From Prosthecomicrobium sp. N25 (lineage in GTDB: Bacteria; Pseudomonadota; Alphaproteobacteria; Rhizobiales; Ancalomicrobiaceae): a stretch of 64,000 nucleotides of DNA. The stretch spans positions 2,081,418 through 2,145,417 of the forward strand of contig NZ_JBBCAT010000001.1 in the NCBI RefSeq assembly GCF_037203705.1, given 5' to 3'. Every line of letters starts with the position of its first letter. Position 1 is the stretch's first letter. Positions 63,513-64,000 of this stretch are shown here, in pieces. A model generated the notes under the pieces. It searched no databases, was not told the DNA's origin, and saw nothing but the letters and a program-made list of their open reading frames with translations. The position numbers and the translations under genes are program-made.

Positions 63513-64000
63513 ATGGTCCAGACCCTCTGCCGCATGTACCCGACCAACGCCGAGGCGGAAGCCGCCTTCGCCGAGCTCGGCCGCTACACCGACTACGAGG
63601 ACAAGTTCCTCTTCTCCGCGACCGACCCGGCCACCGGCTCGGCGCTGACCCGCGACGCCGTCGAGAAGGCCATGATGGGCGCCTTCATCCCGCGCGCCGA
63701 GGCGCAGGTCTACGCCGCCCGCGTCGCGGCCGGCCACAGCCTCGTGGCCGTGCATGCCCCCTTCGGCACCGCCCTGACGGCGACCACCATCCTGGACCGC
63801 CACGGCCCCATCGACTCGGGCATCCCCGCGCCGGCCTACGAGCCCTACCAGTACGATCCGCGCACGCCCTTCTCGAGCGTCCTGTGGCTGCCGACCCTGT
63901 CGAAGACCCGCCTGCCGTTCCAGAAGGTGACGGGCCTCCCGACCCTCACCGAGGGCCCCGCCCTGATGACGCGCCTGCTCGGCCCGCTGCTCACCGGCAC
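63513..64000 (+). CDS. puc-linked protein of unknown function (3' end outside window)
   Basis: At least 162 residues, open to the right edge; ATG 63513 follows AAGG, four bases after pucC, so it is part of the puc operon. The N-terminal part has a TLCRMYPTNAEAEAAFAELG pattern and VEKAMMGAFIPRAEAQVY followed by LVAVHAPFGTALTATTILDRHG. This recalls the general-stress-protein 17M-like (YflT) domain, in which a short EA-Y-x-R-V region and an LV-V segment followed by I-L-x-x-H-G occur, but the match is weak. Then come PFSSVLWLPTLSKTRLPFQ and GLPTLTEGPALM. No cofactor motif is seen. Not PucE by obvious similarity; the function is unknown. Confidence 0.8.
   Translation, partial: MVQTLCRMYPTNAEAEAAFAELGRYTDYEDKFLFSATDPATGSALTRDAVEKAMMGAFIPRAEAQVYAARVAAGHSLVAVHAPFGTALTATTILDRHGPIDSGIPAPAYEPYQYDPRTPFSSVLWLPTLSKTRLPFQKVTGLPTLTEGPALMTRLLGPLLTG

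Noticed and set aside
1-64000. tRNA, rRNA, insertion sequence, integrase or prophage genes
   Set aside because: None recognised on either strand in the intergenic regions; accessory blocks show no terminal repeats or transposase remnants.

Overview
The window is a gene-dense, GC-rich stretch of an alphaproteobacterial chromosome, most likely a phototrophic member of the Hyphomicrobiales (Rhizobiales). Three things point there: gene orders typical of that group (purF-cvpA-radA-alr ... dnaB-rplI-DUF2232-rpsR-rpsF ... fabD-fabG-acpP-fabF-mltG-yicC-gmk ... rsmA-pdxA-surA-lptD-lptG-lptF // pepA-holC); bacterial-type codon use ending in G/C; and, at the right end, a puc (LH2 light-harvesting) operon with PpsR/CrtJ-type operator sites. 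No rRNA, tRNA, CRISPR array, insertion sequence or phage module was seen.

Layout. 1-11 kb: tail of an RsmB-family rRNA methyltransferase, then an accessory stretch (phosphoethanolamine-transferase-like enzyme, AI-2E-family exporter, an SsuA/NMT1-type ABC importer, a TAXI-TRAP importer split by an antisense 47-codon Lys/Ala-rich gene, a FitAB/VapBC toxin-antitoxin pair), then guaA. 12.6-14.5 kb: a decayed LysR remnant, an unknown lipoprotein and an NnrU-like membrane protein. 14.7-18.2 kb: YfgM-like protein, bamB, der. 18.2-24.3 kb (minus strand): SDR, purF, cvpA, radA, alr. 24.4-31.9 kb: an accessory block between alr and dnaB holding a cold-shock-DUF1294 protein, a type III polyketide synthase-methyltransferase-exporter operon and a GGDEF-EAL protein paired with an orphan sugar-binding protein. 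31.9-36.1 kb: dnaB, rplI, DUF2232, rpsR, rpsF. 36.4-39.5 kb: ilvD, exported Mn-type superoxide dismutase, small acidic protein. 39.6-46.7 kb: fatty-acid synthesis genes, mltG, yicC, gmk. 46.7-49.7 kb: two universal stress proteins behind an FNR/FixK box, and a zinc alcohol dehydrogenase. 49.7-57.4 kb (minus): rsmA, pdxA, SurA-like chaperone, lptD, lptG, lptF. 57.6-61.0 kb: pepA, holC, TetR regulator, VanX-like dipeptidase. 61.1-64.0 kb: pucB, pucA, pucC and an unknown gene running off the window.

How the genes work together. The backbone supplies nucleotide synthesis, replication, ribosomal proteins, fatty acids and outer-membrane assembly (BamB, LptD/F/G, SurA-like). The accessory insertions are the interesting part: oxygen- and light-linked control (FixK box before the stress proteins, paired PpsR boxes before puc), a small polyketide pathway, and a possible periplasmic-ligand input to cyclic-di-GMP. 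The least expected items are an LH2 alpha subunit with a roughly 80-residue C-terminal tail that repeats one ten-residue motif, the 47-residue Lys/Ala protein, and the unknown protein encoded after pucC. Functions are read from sequence motifs only; no database search was run.
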